From positions 1 through 64,000 of the forward strand of contig CALJNC010000018.1 in NCBI GenBank assembly GCA_937981995.1: DNA of 64,000 nucleotides. Direction: 5' to 3'. The stretch's first letter is position 1, and each line of letters opens with the position of its first letter. The stretch is from an uncultured Chitinophagaceae bacterium (lineage in GTDB: Bacteria > Bacteroidota > Bacteroidia > Chitinophagales > Chitinophagaceae). Shown piece by piece: positions 43,229 through 51,810 of this stretch. A program made the position numbers and the translations under genes. The notes under the pieces are model-generated. The model saw only the letters and a program-made list of their open reading frames with translations. It did no database searches and was not told where the DNA came from.

Positions 43229-43696
43229 ATGAACTTAAAATACTACCAAAAAGTAATCCTCTTCCTAGTTGTAAATTTTGCTGCCCTTGGTATTGGTGGA
43301 CTATTGCAGGACCCCGGCCCCATGGGTGATTGGTATCAAAATTTAAATAAAGCACCGTGGACTCCACCCGGTTGGGTATTTGGTGCAGCTTGGACCCTTA
43401 TAATGGTTTGCTTTTCAATTTTTATGGCAGAACTTACTAAGTATGAAATTCCTAAAAAATTGACAATTCTTTTTAGTGTTCAATTTGTACTAAACGTTAT
43501 TTGGAATCCTGTGTTTTTCTCGCATCATATGATAGCCATTGCTTTAATAATCATATCATGTTTAACGCTACTTGTAGCCTATTTCTTTTTTAACTATGCA
43601 AAGCAAATGAAATTATATGCTCTATTAATTGCGCCTTACTTTATATGGCTATGTATTGCTACTAGTTTGAATGCCTATGCTCTATTAAATAATTAA
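43229..43696 (+). CDS. tspO: TspO/MBR-family protein
   Basis: 155 residues with five transmembrane helices. PWTPPGWVFGAAWTLIMV and FVLNVIWNPVFFSHHM are the family hallmarks (aromatic binding pocket and WNPVFF). TspO binds porphyrins and other tetrapyrroles and responds to light and oxygen stress in bacteria. It ends 2 bp before the next gene, so the two may be co-transcribed. A photolyase and heme A synthase occur elsewhere in the window but are not linked in an operon. Confidence 0.95.
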   Translation: MNLKYYQKVILFLVVNFAALGIGGLLQDPGPMGDWYQNLNKAPWTPPGWVFGAAWTLIMVCFSIFMAELTKYEIPKKLTILFSVQFVLNVIWNPVFFSHHMIAIALIIISCLTLLVAYFFFNYAKQMKLYALLIAPYFIWLCIATSLNAYALLNN

Positions 43697-43698
43697 AT

Positions 43699-45213
43699 AT
43701 GAAACTAATTTATCATAAGCTTATTTCGATACTAACTGGAATTCTTTTAATTGCTCAAATTGGCTATTGCCAAGACCTTAGCCAAGGCCTTCAAGTTAAT
43801 GATCTTACGGCGCATCCTATGCAAGCACTAGCCAAGCCAGCCTATCTTGGTACGGCGATTGATCCATCATTTGGCACAACCATACGTCGGATTACAGATG
43901 CGGGCATGGGCAATGTAATTGTACCCATGTATAGTACAATTCAAGCTTGGAATGCTAACGAAAGTCTTATGATAGTTTATGATCAATCTACAGGTGACCA
44001 TCAATTACTAAATGGTATAAGCTATACTTTTATTCGCAGACTAACCGATGTAAACCCTAAAGATCTTGAGCAAATATTTTGGGATTTCAACAATCCCGAT
44101 TTCTTTTATTATCCTGAAAACGGAAGCAACGATTTTATAAAATACAATGTACTTACCCAAGCAAAGCAAACACTTTTTAACTTCAATACAATATCAAATT
44201 GTACTGGCAGTATCGCCATGGGAAATGATATACAAATGATGTCTTGGGATAATGATGTACTCAGTTTTCGATGTGGAAACGATAGTGCTTTTTCATACAA
44301 AATATCTACAGCAACTATCCAAAAATTTAGCATCTCTAACCTACAAAACATTGCACCAATGCCTGCGCCTAGCGGTTCTAATTTTTACCATAGCACAAAA
44401 GCTTTAGATGCAAATGGGAATGTATCATTTAACTTAAACGAAAGTTCAGGTGAGCATTCCTGCCTAGGAAAACTTACCAATGGAAACGATGCACACTTTG
44501 CTATTGCTTTTGCCCAAGGACCTCTGGGTGGTTGTATAGGAGACATTATTGCGCATGACTTAACTACAGGTAATTGCTTCCCTGTTATAAGTCAAAGTCA
44601 GGGATATAATTATCCTCAATCCGGTACGCATATCTCGGCCTTAGCCCATAAAAATTCTGAAGGTGGATGGATGGCAGCTTCCATGATGGGTTATGATAAA
44701 GATGGACAAAGTTTACTGGATCAAGAACTAGTGATTGCCAAGGCAGAACAAGGCAATATTAAAGTATGTAGGATAGGTCATCACCGAAGCGATGAAGATG
44801 ATTATGATTATTGGGGAGAACCTCACGCTGTAATTAGTCCAAGTGGAACCAGGGTCTTATATGCGTCTGATTGGAGTGGTGCTGCAGATGGTCAATCAAT
44901 TGATTGCTATGTTGTAGAGCTCCCAAGTTATTCGCAATTTGTTTTAAACAGCTTGGATATTCAGTCTAATAAAAGTTCCTTTCATGTTTATCCAAATCCT
45001 TCAAATCATTCTGTTCATGTGCAATGGGAAAATAAACTTGCACCAAATAAACTAGTAATTTATAATTCCCTGGGTAAAAAAGTAATCTCCTATTCCATTC
45101 AAAATAAAAATTCATTGCGTATCAATAAAAATGAAATTGGTAGTGGATTGTTTTATTTAAAAATGGAAGGAAGAAATAGTACATATACTACAAAGAAGTT
45201 ATGTTTTTATTAG
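43699..45213 (+). CDS. Secreted T9SS type A protein with predicted beta-propeller
   Basis: 504 residues. A signal peptide (LISILTGILLIAQIGYCQ) is followed by a repetitive beta-rich body up to about 420 with propeller-like blades (TIQAWNANESLMIVYDQ, DLEQIFWDFNNPDFFYYPENG, WGEPHAVISPSGTRVLYASDWSG), reminiscent of TolB/oligogalacturonate-lyase-like folds. The last 75 residues are a type A sorting domain (SFHVYPNPSNHSVHVQWEN...GLFYLKMEG). No catalytic residues can be named. It starts 2 bp after the tspO stop. Confidence 0.85.
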   Translation: MKLIYHKLISILTGILLIAQIGYCQDLSQGLQVNDLTAHPMQALAKPAYLGTAIDPSFGTTIRRITDAGMGNVIVPMYSTIQAWNANESLMIVYDQSTGDHQLLNGISYTFIRRLTDVNPKDLEQIFWDFNNPDFFYYPENGSNDFIKYNVLTQAKQTLFNFNTISNCTGSIAMGNDIQMMSWDNDVLSFRCGNDSAFSYKISTATIQKFSISNLQNIAPMPAPSGSNFYHSTKALDANGNVSFNLNESSGEHSCLGKLTNGNDAHFAIAFAQGPLGGCIGDIIAHDLTTGNCFPVISQSQGYNYPQSGTHISALAHKNSEGGWMAASMMGYDKDGQSLLDQELVIAKAEQGNIKVCRIGHHRSDEDDYDYWGEPHAVISPSGTRVLYASDWSGAADGQSIDCYVVELPSYSQFVLNSLDIQSNKSSFHVYPNPSNHSVHVQWENKLAPNKLVIYNSLGKKVISYSIQNKNSLRINKNEIGSGLFYLKMEGRNSTYTTKKLCFY

Positions 45214-45305
45214 CATAATTAACTCTAATAGCGTCTGCTAATAGAACGTTTACGATACTTCGGTTTGATTCATTGCCACTTTTTTTAAGTAATTTCACTA
45301 TTGAT

Positions 45306-45794
45306 ATGAAATACACTATTCTATTCCTTTTGTTTCCGGTATTCTTTTCTTGCAAATCAAAAAAATGTTTGGTAAAAAATGCAACACCTACAAAAGATAC
45401 GATTTACCTAGAGAATCCAAAAACGGGTGAAATGACAATGAAAATAGTTGAAAAAGTTGCCAATCCAGATGGTGATTGGAAACTTGTGAATGTGAGTAAT
45501 CAACATTCCGATGAAATGGAAAGACTTACATTATCAATAAATTCAAAGAAAAATGAATTCAATGGATATGATGGCTGTAATACATACTTTGGAAGCTTAG
45601 GTGGCAAAACGGGTACGGCAATTGGATTTAATGACCTTTCTAAAACTGAACGCGCTTGCATGGTTCCTGCTAAATATGCTAGTATCTTTTACAAACAATT
45701 GGAAATAGCAACTAGCTATGAAGCTTCAGGAAATTTTTTAATCTTGAAAGATGAAGATGGCAAAATGCTCCTACGATTTGAAAAGAAAGAGTAA
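45306..45794 (+). CDS. META domain lipoprotein
   Basis: 162 residues from MKYTILFLLFPVFFSC (lipobox FFSC); the ORF track adds 11 residues upstream. After a linker (KDTIYLENPKTGEMTMKIVEK), residues of about 60-160 form a META/HslJ domain (GDWKLVNVSNQHSDEMERLTLSI...FNGYDGCNTYFGSLGG...SKTERACMVPA). It is a second META protein in the window (see 14239-14649). The linker motif DTIYxExxxTG recurs in the next gene, hinting at shared ancestry of the N-termini. Confidence 0.88.
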   Translation: MKYTILFLLFPVFFSCKSKKCLVKNATPTKDTIYLENPKTGEMTMKIVEKVANPDGDWKLVNVSNQHSDEMERLTLSINSKKNEFNGYDGCNTYFGSLGGKTGTAIGFNDLSKTERACMVPAKYASIFYKQLEIATSYEASGNFLILKDEDGKMLLRFEKKE

Positions 45795-45833
45795 ACAATT
45801 TGGGTTTGTCATTATCAAATGACCAAATTGGCT

Positions 45834-45898
45834 AATTATCAAATCAAAGATTTAACTTAGCCAAATGGCTGATAAAAAACTCTATCTCCTTGATGCAT
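45834..45898 (+). repeat. Direct repeat copy 1: displaced polA 5' end
   Basis: AATTATCAAATCAA, five differing bases, then 46 bp (45853-45898) identical to 46511-46556. It includes the polA -7-like box TAACTTAG, the ATG and codons for MADKKLYLLDA. In this copy the frame continues YT then stop at 45906. Confidence 0.9.
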
Positions 45899-46465
45899 AT
45901 ACTTAAACTTTTCTTTATATCTTTTATTTGTTTATTGCCCATTCAACTAGGTGCTCAAATAACAAACGATCAAGTTGAATTTAAAATATTGGGAAGAGAT
46001 ACCATCTATGTTGAAGATGCAATTACAGGTAAGTTGGAAAGTGAAATAGTACTTGAAAAAGGTGGGATCATTAATTTCAAAGGAGAAAAAGTATATAAAA
46101 TGACAGAGGTTAATAAACCTGCATATTTACATAATACACACTCTTCGATTCATGAAATATTAGAAAAGTATTTTAAAAATTCTTGGAGTACCTATCCTAA
46201 AAAGAAATATGAAATAATTATAAAGGATTTATTAATCTCATCATATGGACAGGTTGAACATTATAATTGTTTCATATCAAAACAAGAGCCATTTCATTAT
46301 AAAGACCATGGTGGAGGCAATTGGAATAGAAAACTTATTTCTAAAACCAAAACTGAAATAAAGGAAATATTGCTGGCTAATAAGTGGAAAGCAGCTAGAG
46401 ATAAAGCAAAAGCTGTGCATGCATACTTTGATAATCCTATCAAAATAGTAATTGAGATAAAATAA
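45893..46465 (+). CDS. Secreted protein of unknown function between polA 5'-end copies
   Basis: 190 residues from ATG (MHILKLFFISFICLLPIQLGAQ, signal peptide). The ORF track begins one TTG earlier. The start codon lies inside the displaced polA 5' copy, so promoter and initiation region come from duplicated polA DNA. The body has a DTIYVEDAITGK motif near residue 36, similar to the META lipoprotein upstream, and a C-terminal half (KKKYEIIIKDLLISSYGQVEHYNCFISK...KVIEIK-like strands) that could be a TonB-C/energy-transfer-like alpha/beta domain. I do not recognise a family. Confidence 0.78.
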   Translation: MHILKLFFISFICLLPIQLGAQITNDQVEFKILGRDTIYVEDAITGKLESEIVLEKGGIINFKGEKVYKMTEVNKPAYLHNTHSSIHEILEKYFKNSWSTYPKKKYEIIIKDLLISSYGQVEHYNCFISKQEPFHYKDHGGGNWNRKLISKTKTEIKEILLANKWKAARDKAKAVHAYFDNPIKIVIEIK

Positions 46466-46491
46466 TAAATCATCAAATCATCAAATCTTCC

Positions 46492-46556
46492 AATTATCAA
46501 ATCAATACCATAACTTAGCCAAATGGCTGATAAAAAACTCTATCTCCTTGATGCAT
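46492..46556 (+). repeat. Direct repeat copy 2: native polA 5' end
   Basis: Same 65-bp unit as 45834-45898, here continuous with the intact polA gene. Unit-to-unit distance is 658 bp. Confidence 0.9.
46511..46518 (+). promoter_or_regulatory. -7-like box of polA (TAACTTAG)
   Basis: One base from TAnnTTTG, 4 nt before the polA ATG. The same box is duplicated at 45853-45860. Confidence 0.4.
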
Positions 46557-49330
46557 TTGCATTGATTTTTCGTGCATACTATGCCTTAATACGTAATCCT
46601 AGGGTAACCTCTACAGGTAAAAATACAAGTACTCAATTTGGTTTTGTAAATACATTAGTTCATTTACTCAAAACCCAAAATGCAACCCACATTGCTGTAT
46701 GCTTTGATACACCCGAAGTTGGTGTGCGCAATGAAACTTTTCCGGAGTATAAAGCAAATAGAGAGGAAGCGCCCGAGGATTTAAAACTAGCTATACCAGA
46801 CATTAAAAGATTAATTAAAGCTTTTAATATACCAATCATAGAAGCACCAGGCTATGAAGCTGATGATATTATAGGCACGCTTAGTAAAAAGGGTTCTGAT
46901 GCCGGTTATGAAGTGTATATGGTAACTTCTGATAAAGATTTAGGCCAGCTGGTAAACGATAAAGTTTTTATGTATAAGCCACCGAGCCGAGGGGGTAAGT
47001 ACGAAAAAATGGGCGAAAAAGAAGTTTGCGAAAAATGGGATATCCAAAACGTAAGCCAAGTAATTGATATGATTGCGCTCATGGGCGATGCGGTAGATAA
47101 CATTCCCGGAATAAAAGGGGTAGGTGCAAAAACTGCTGCTAAACTTTTAAAAGAATACGGCACCGTAGAAAATGTATTAGATAATGCTGAGAATATCAAA
47201 GGAAAGATGGGTGAAAAAGTAGCAGCTGGTCGTGAAGATGCTATGATAAGTAAAGAGCTTGGTACTATAATAATGGATGTGCCTTGTGAGTTTAACGAAG
47301 AAGATTATAAAATATCAGACTGGAACCGCGAGGAGCTCATTGAAATTTTTTCAGAACTAGAATTTAGAACCTTAGGACAACGCGTATTAGGTGAAGAATT
47401 TAAAGTAAAACCAAAAGAAGGTGAGCAAACTGATTTATTTGGTAATGCAGCTCCAACAAAAAGTAATAGCTCAATTACAGAAAGTGCTGAAGAAGAAATT
47501 CCTACAACTTTTAAAACTATAGAAACTGAGAAACATGATTACAAATTTGTAAACAAGGAGGCAGATATTAAAAAACTCATTGAAGAGTTAAGCACGTACA
47601 AAGAAGTTTGTTTTGACACAGAAACCTCAGGAGTTGATCCATTGCAATGTTCCTTAGTTGGTATGAGTTTTTCAGTTAAAAAAGGAAAAGCTTTTTACAT
47701 CCCTTGTCCTGCAGATGAAAAAGAATGTAAAAAATTCCTTGAGCAGTTTGCTACTCTTTTTGAGAACAAGGATATTACTTGGATAGGACAAAACTTAAAG
47801 TTTGACTATCTGGTACTTAAAAACCATGGTTATGATTTAGCCGGCAATGTGTTTGACACCATGCTGGCGCATTATGTAATTGAGCCAGAAGGCAAAAGAA
47901 GCATGGATGTATTGAGCGAGCAATTTTTACAATACTCCCCTGTGTCAATTGAAACACTGATAGGAAAAAAAGGGAAGAATCAAAAATCAATGGCTGACTT
48001 ACCACAAGAAGAAATTAGTGACTATGCAGCAGAAGATGCTGATATAACCTTGCAATTAAAAAAGAAACTGTTTCCATTATTAAAAAAGAAAGAAGTAGAA
48101 AAAGTATTTTATGAAGTAGAAAACCCACTCCTTAAGGTACTGGCTGATATGGAATTTGAAGGAATTCGTGTAGATGAAAAATTCTTGAATGAGTATAGTG
48201 TAACACTAGGTGCAGAAGCAAAACAAGCAGAAGAAAATGTTTACGAACAAGCCGGTGTGCGATTTAATCTAGCATCTCCTAAGCAATTAGGTGAAGTACT
48301 TTTTGATAAATTAAAATTGGATGAAAAAGCCAAGAAAACAAAAACAGGTCAATACAAAACTGGTGAAGACATATTAAAAAAACTAGCCGCTAAACATAAA
48401 ATTGTTGATGAGATTCTTACGTTTAGACAGCTTACCAAACTAAAAAATACCTACGTTGATACTTTGCCAAGTATGATACATCCTAAAACAGGAAGAGTAC
48501 ATACTAATTATGCGCAGGCGGTTGCCGCCACAGGCAGATTGGCTAGTAACAATCCTAACTTACAAAATATTCCAATCCGCACTGAAAAAGGACGTGAAAT
48601 AAGAAAAGCTTTTATCCCACGTGATGAAAATCATGTCTTGGTAAGTGCCGATTATTCTCAAGTAGAGCTACGAATTGTGGCGGCAATTAGTGGCGATAAA
48701 AATATGTGCGCTGCTTTTAAAGAAGGTATAGATATTCATACAGCTACTGCAGCAAAAGTATTTGACGTGAAACCAGAAGATGTTACTAAAGAGCAACGCT
48801 ATAAAGCCAAGAGTGTAAACTTTGGTATCATTTATGGGCAAGGTGCTTTTGGCTTGGCTGATAATTTAGGCATTAGCCGCACTGAGGCAAAAGAGATCAT
48901 TGATAATTATAAAAAAGAATTTGTAGGTATTACAAAGTACATGAGCGACATGGTAGAGTTTGCTCAGGAAAATGGATACGTACAAACGCTTATGGGTCGT
49001 AAACGATGGCTCAAGGATATTAACTCAGGCAATTTTACAGTACGTGGCTTTGCTGAGCGTAATGCAATTAACTCTCCTATACAAGGTACTGCAGCTGATA
49101 TGATTAAGTTAGCCATGATTCAAGTGCAGGAAAAACTGCCGAAGGACAAGTACAAAAGTAAAATGCTATTACAAGTACATGATGAATTAATTTTTGATGT
49201 ATATAAAGATGAACTAGATGAAATGAAAGATATTATTCTTTCAACTATGGAGAGCGCCATGCCTTTGCCAAATGATGTTCCTCTTGTAGCTGAGATGGGC
49301 GTTGGTGATAATTGGCTGGAGGCGCATTAA
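46523..49330 (+). CDS. polA: DNA polymerase I
   Basis: 935 residues, full length. The 5'-3' exonuclease domain occupies about residues 1-290 (LYLLDAFALIFRAYYAL, YEADDIIGTLSKKG, GDAVDNIPGIKGVGAKTA). The 3'-5' exonuclease domain is near 350-520, with the D-x-E pair in CFDTETSGVDP. The polymerase domain has motif A VSADYSQVELRI (about 707) and motif C LLQVHDELIFDV (about 884). It fills gaps in repair and replaces Okazaki primers. Its promoter and first 11 codons are duplicated 658 bp upstream. The stop overlaps a convergent gene by 4 bp. Confidence 0.98.
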   Translation: MADKKLYLLDAFALIFRAYYALIRNPRVTSTGKNTSTQFGFVNTLVHLLKTQNATHIAVCFDTPEVGVRNETFPEYKANREEAPEDLKLAIPDIKRLIKAFNIPIIEAPGYEADDIIGTLSKKGSDAGYEVYMVTSDKDLGQLVNDKVFMYKPPSRGGKYEKMGEKEVCEKWDIQNVSQVIDMIALMGDAVDNIPGIKGVGAKTAAKLLKEYGTVENVLDNAENIKGKMGEKVAAGREDAMISKELGTIIMDVPCEFNEEDYKISDWNREELIEIFSELEFRTLGQRVLGEEFKVKPKEGEQTDLFGNAAPTKSNSSITESAEEEIPTTFKTIETEKHDYKFVNKEADIKKLIEELSTYKEVCFDTETSGVDPLQCSLVGMSFSVKKGKAFYIPCPADEKECKKFLEQFATLFENKDITWIGQNLKFDYLVLKNHGYDLAGNVFDTMLAHYVIEPEGKRSMDVLSEQFLQYSPVSIETLIGKKGKNQKSMADLPQEEISDYAAEDADITLQLKKKLFPLLKKKEVEKVFYEVENPLLKVLADMEFEGIRVDEKFLNEYSVTLGAEAKQAEENVYEQAGVRFNLASPKQLGEVLFDKLKLDEKAKKTKTGQYKTGEDILKKLAAKHKIVDEILTFRQLTKLKNTYVDTLPSMIHPKTGRVHTNYAQAVAATGRLASNNPNLQNIPIRTEKGREIRKAFIPRDENHVLVSADYSQVELRIVAAISGDKNMCAAFKEGIDIHTATAAKVFDVKPEDVTKEQRYKAKSVNFGIIYGQGAFGLADNLGISRTEAKEIIDNYKKEFVGITKYMSDMVEFAQENGYVQTLMGRKRWLKDINSGNFTVRGFAERNAINSPIQGTAADMIKLAMIQVQEKLPKDKYKSKMLLQVHDELIFDVYKDELDEMKDIILSTMESAMPLPNDVPLVAEMGVGDNWLEAH

Positions 49331-49755
49331 TCGATATCTCCCAATAGATAGTTTCCATTCACTTTTAAAAAAGCAAAGTATACTTTCTTAGGTTCTTTAT
49401 CACCAGTATAAAAATTCATTTCCCATACAAGCCACTCTCCTTCTGATTCTTTTTGAGATGTAAATTTTACAAACTCATATTTATAGGGAATGTATCTATC
49501 AACTATTTTTTGATGTAAGTTTTGAATTTGGTGCTTTTCATTTGGCGCTTTGTAATTACAATGATCCTTCCATTTACGGCTTTCTTCTTCCCCACGGTAA
49601 ACAACGTAATTAGCCAACTCGAATGATTTGCCCGTTTCAACTACTTCAAATATTTTCAATATTGTTTTCTTAACGTTTCGCTTGTCACATCTTTTATGCG
49701 CAAATGACTGTGTTGTAAACAATAATATGAAGGCACTGATCCAGCATAATTTCAT
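49327..49755 (-). CDS. Small secreted protein of unknown function
   Basis: 142 residues from MKLCWISAFILLFTTQSFAHK (signal peptide). The longer ORF to 49803 would overlap the upstream TonB receptor and runs through a perfect -7 box (TATCTTTG) 4 nt from the chosen ATG, so it is rejected. The mature part is basic and contains two Cys (RCDKR, DHCNYK). Strands such as YKYEFVKFTSQKESEGEWLVWEMNFYTG and KKVYFAFLKVNGNYLLGDID suggest an NTF2- or lipocalin-like sheet. No family recognised. Confidence 0.75.
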   Translation of the reverse strand: MKLCWISAFILLFTTQSFAHKRCDKRNVKKTILKIFEVVETGKSFELANYVVYRGEEESRKWKDHCNYKAPNEKHQIQNLHQKIVDRYIPYKYEFVKFTSQKESEGEWLVWEMNFYTGDKEPKKVYFAFLKVNGNYLLGDID

Positions 49756-49759
49756 CTTA

Positions 49760-49767
49760 CAAAGATA
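49760..49767 (-). promoter_or_regulatory. -7 box (TATCTTTG) 4 nt before the start at 49755
   Basis: Exact TAnnTTTG on the minus strand, with a TTG (plus-strand CAA, 49785-49787) 17 nt further upstream. It lies at the 3' end of the TonB receptor gene. Confidence 0.5.
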
Positions 49768-49774
49768 CAGCATC

Positions 49775-51748
49775 TTAAAAATTCCAATCAATACCTGCAG
49801 CAAACCATCTTGTAGGCATAGGCGACCCTAAGATTTCTTGATAGTTGGTATCAAAAATATTTAAGACTTTCCCAACTATATTCAACTTTCCTTTAAACGG
49901 CTTAAGCCTAATGATAGCATTGCTCACAAGATAATTTTGAGAAATCTCTCCAAACACCGCTACATTGGTTTCAGCTATGCGATGTCTAAAATTATTACTT
50001 AGAGTAATATCAAAATAATGTGTGGTATAAGCCAATAACAAATTAGCCATATGACCCGGGTGATTGCTTATGTATTTTGATGGTTCGTCATTCTCAGTCA
50101 TTGTTTTATTAAAGGTATAAGTAAGACCTAACCCTAACTTGCCTTTTTTACTAACTTTAATTCTCTTTTGAATGCTTGCTTCAATACCATAGGTAGTTGC
50201 GCTTGAAATATTCTGCGTATAAAAATATTCAGCATTAGGAACTAATTCAACATCCGTTGAAATTACATCGGAGCTCGTAAGTATGTAATCAATTAAATTA
50301 GATCCCTTCCGACCAAAAAATGATACTGAAAATAGTTTCTCCGTTTTGGTATAATAATCAAATCCAATATCAGCGGTAGTACTTTTCTCGGCTTGCAAAG
50401 TAGGATTACCCAAATTACGACCTGCCGATAATGTTGCTAGGTTATTTGAAATATAGCGCTCCGTAAAATCAGGCGCTCTATTTGCTTTGCCTATGCTTGA
50501 ACGGAAAACCATCTTTTTATTTGGACGATAAGCAATTCCTATTTGTGGCAATAGTGAGTAATCATAGTCAGTATTATACTCAGCCCGTGCACTTGCCGTA
50601 AAATTTAGCTTGGAGTTAATATCTACATTAGCACTTACAAAAGCAGCATGAGTATTATTGGTATGATTTCCCCTATCTGTACTTTCTATCCCATGAAAAA
50701 CAGATTGTAAACCAAACGCCATTTGAAGTTTTGTACCAAAAGAACGTTGCTGCTTTGCATAGGCTACTATACTACTAGTTGTATGATTATTTTTGGTGAA
50801 GAGTGGATTAAAAATAAATTCGTCATCCAAGTTCTTATAAGCAATACCTATTTGTGACTTTTGATTTTTATCAGATGTTTGCAACCCTAATTGAGTCCAT
50901 AACGTATTAATTTTTTCTACAGATTCATCATAGGTACTATTGGTATAATAATACTTCGCATTAAAATCTCTTGTGTTTAATGAAGCACGAGCAAAGAGTT
51001 TTGTTTTTTTACTCAAAAAATAATTTGCAAATAAGGAATAATTTTTAATATCAAAGTTTGTTCTGTATGTGGCATCCAAACTAGAGTCCCTTAGATTGTT
51101 AGGATTATTAAAAATCTGACCAACTGATGTTTTTACGTTTACACTTGCTCCAAAATAAAAATCTTTGTTTTTAGTCTCGAGCATAGCATCTAGTATGCCC
51201 AATTTATTTTCTCCCAATAGTAATTGGCCGTTGCTACTTATGTCTATATTTTTTCGTGAAGCAGAAGCTAAATAATTTTTAGTTTTAATATGAATCAATC
51301 CTCCCACAGCATCTGCACCATATGCACTTGCGGCAGGCCCTCTCACTACCTCAATTCGCTCAATTTCGCTTAGTGCGATAGGTAGGTACATATTGTAGTG
51401 ACCTGTAAGCGACTCATTGACGCGCACATTATCTATCAAGACCAAAACCTGACTAAATGTGCTTCCGCGCATCCCCACATCATTCTGAACTCCAAATCCA
51501 CCCCGGCCATTTATGTTTACACCTTCAATATTGGAAAGCACTTCTTCAACTGAAGATGCGGCCATTTTTTTAATCTCTTTAGCAGTAATAACGCTTACAC
51601 TTCGAGCAGATTTACTTTGATGAATGTCTAATTGACTAGGATTAACCGTTACACTTTTAAGTATCGTATTCTCTTGAGCCATCAAATGATTTTGGCTAAC
51701 AAGAATAAAAAATATTGCTAGAAAAGCTAAATTTTTATTGAACATCAT
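49775..51748 (-). CDS. TonB-dependent outer-membrane receptor (BtuB-like)
   Basis: 657 residues. After the signal peptide (FLAIFFILVSQNHLMAQ) comes a plug domain (ARSVSVITAKEIKKMAASSVEEVLSNIEGVNINGRGGFGVQNDVGMRGSTFSQVLVLIDNVRVN...IERIEVVRGPAASAYGADAVGGLIHIKT), then a 22-strand-type barrel ending in the aromatic TRWFAAGIDWNF. The lack of a CarboxypepD N-terminal domain separates it from SusC-type receptors. The size and plug resemble BtuB/siderophore receptors; the ligand is not certain. An extra Met precedes MFNK, so the start may be one codon later. Confidence 0.94.
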   Translation of the reverse strand: MMFNKNLAFLAIFFILVSQNHLMAQENTILKSVTVNPSQLDIHQSKSARSVSVITAKEIKKMAASSVEEVLSNIEGVNINGRGGFGVQNDVGMRGSTFSQVLVLIDNVRVNESLTGHYNMYLPIALSEIERIEVVRGPAASAYGADAVGGLIHIKTKNYLASASRKNIDISSNGQLLLGENKLGILDAMLETKNKDFYFGASVNVKTSVGQIFNNPNNLRDSSLDATYRTNFDIKNYSLFANYFLSKKTKLFARASLNTRDFNAKYYYTNSTYDESVEKINTLWTQLGLQTSDKNQKSQIGIAYKNLDDEFIFNPLFTKNNHTTSSIVAYAKQQRSFGTKLQMAFGLQSVFHGIESTDRGNHTNNTHAAFVSANVDINSKLNFTASARAEYNTDYDYSLLPQIGIAYRPNKKMVFRSSIGKANRAPDFTERYISNNLATLSAGRNLGNPTLQAEKSTTADIGFDYYTKTEKLFSVSFFGRKGSNLIDYILTSSDVISTDVELVPNAEYFYTQNISSATTYGIEASIQKRIKVSKKGKLGLGLTYTFNKTMTENDEPSKYISNHPGHMANLLLAYTTHYFDITLSNNFRHRIAETNVAVFGEISQNYLVSNAIIRLKPFKGKLNIVGKVLNIFDTNYQEILGSPMPTRWFAAGIDWNF

Positions 51749-51810
51749 TTTTGATTTAGCCGCCGAAATTAGCTTAGAGTATACTTACATCATTTATGAA
51801 TTAAGGAAAA

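Noticed and set aside
46466-46510. TCAAATCATCAAATC tandem repeats as a CRISPR or microsatellite of interest
   Set aside because: Short, irregular AT-rich repetition without spacers; this kind of tract is common between Bacteroidota genes.
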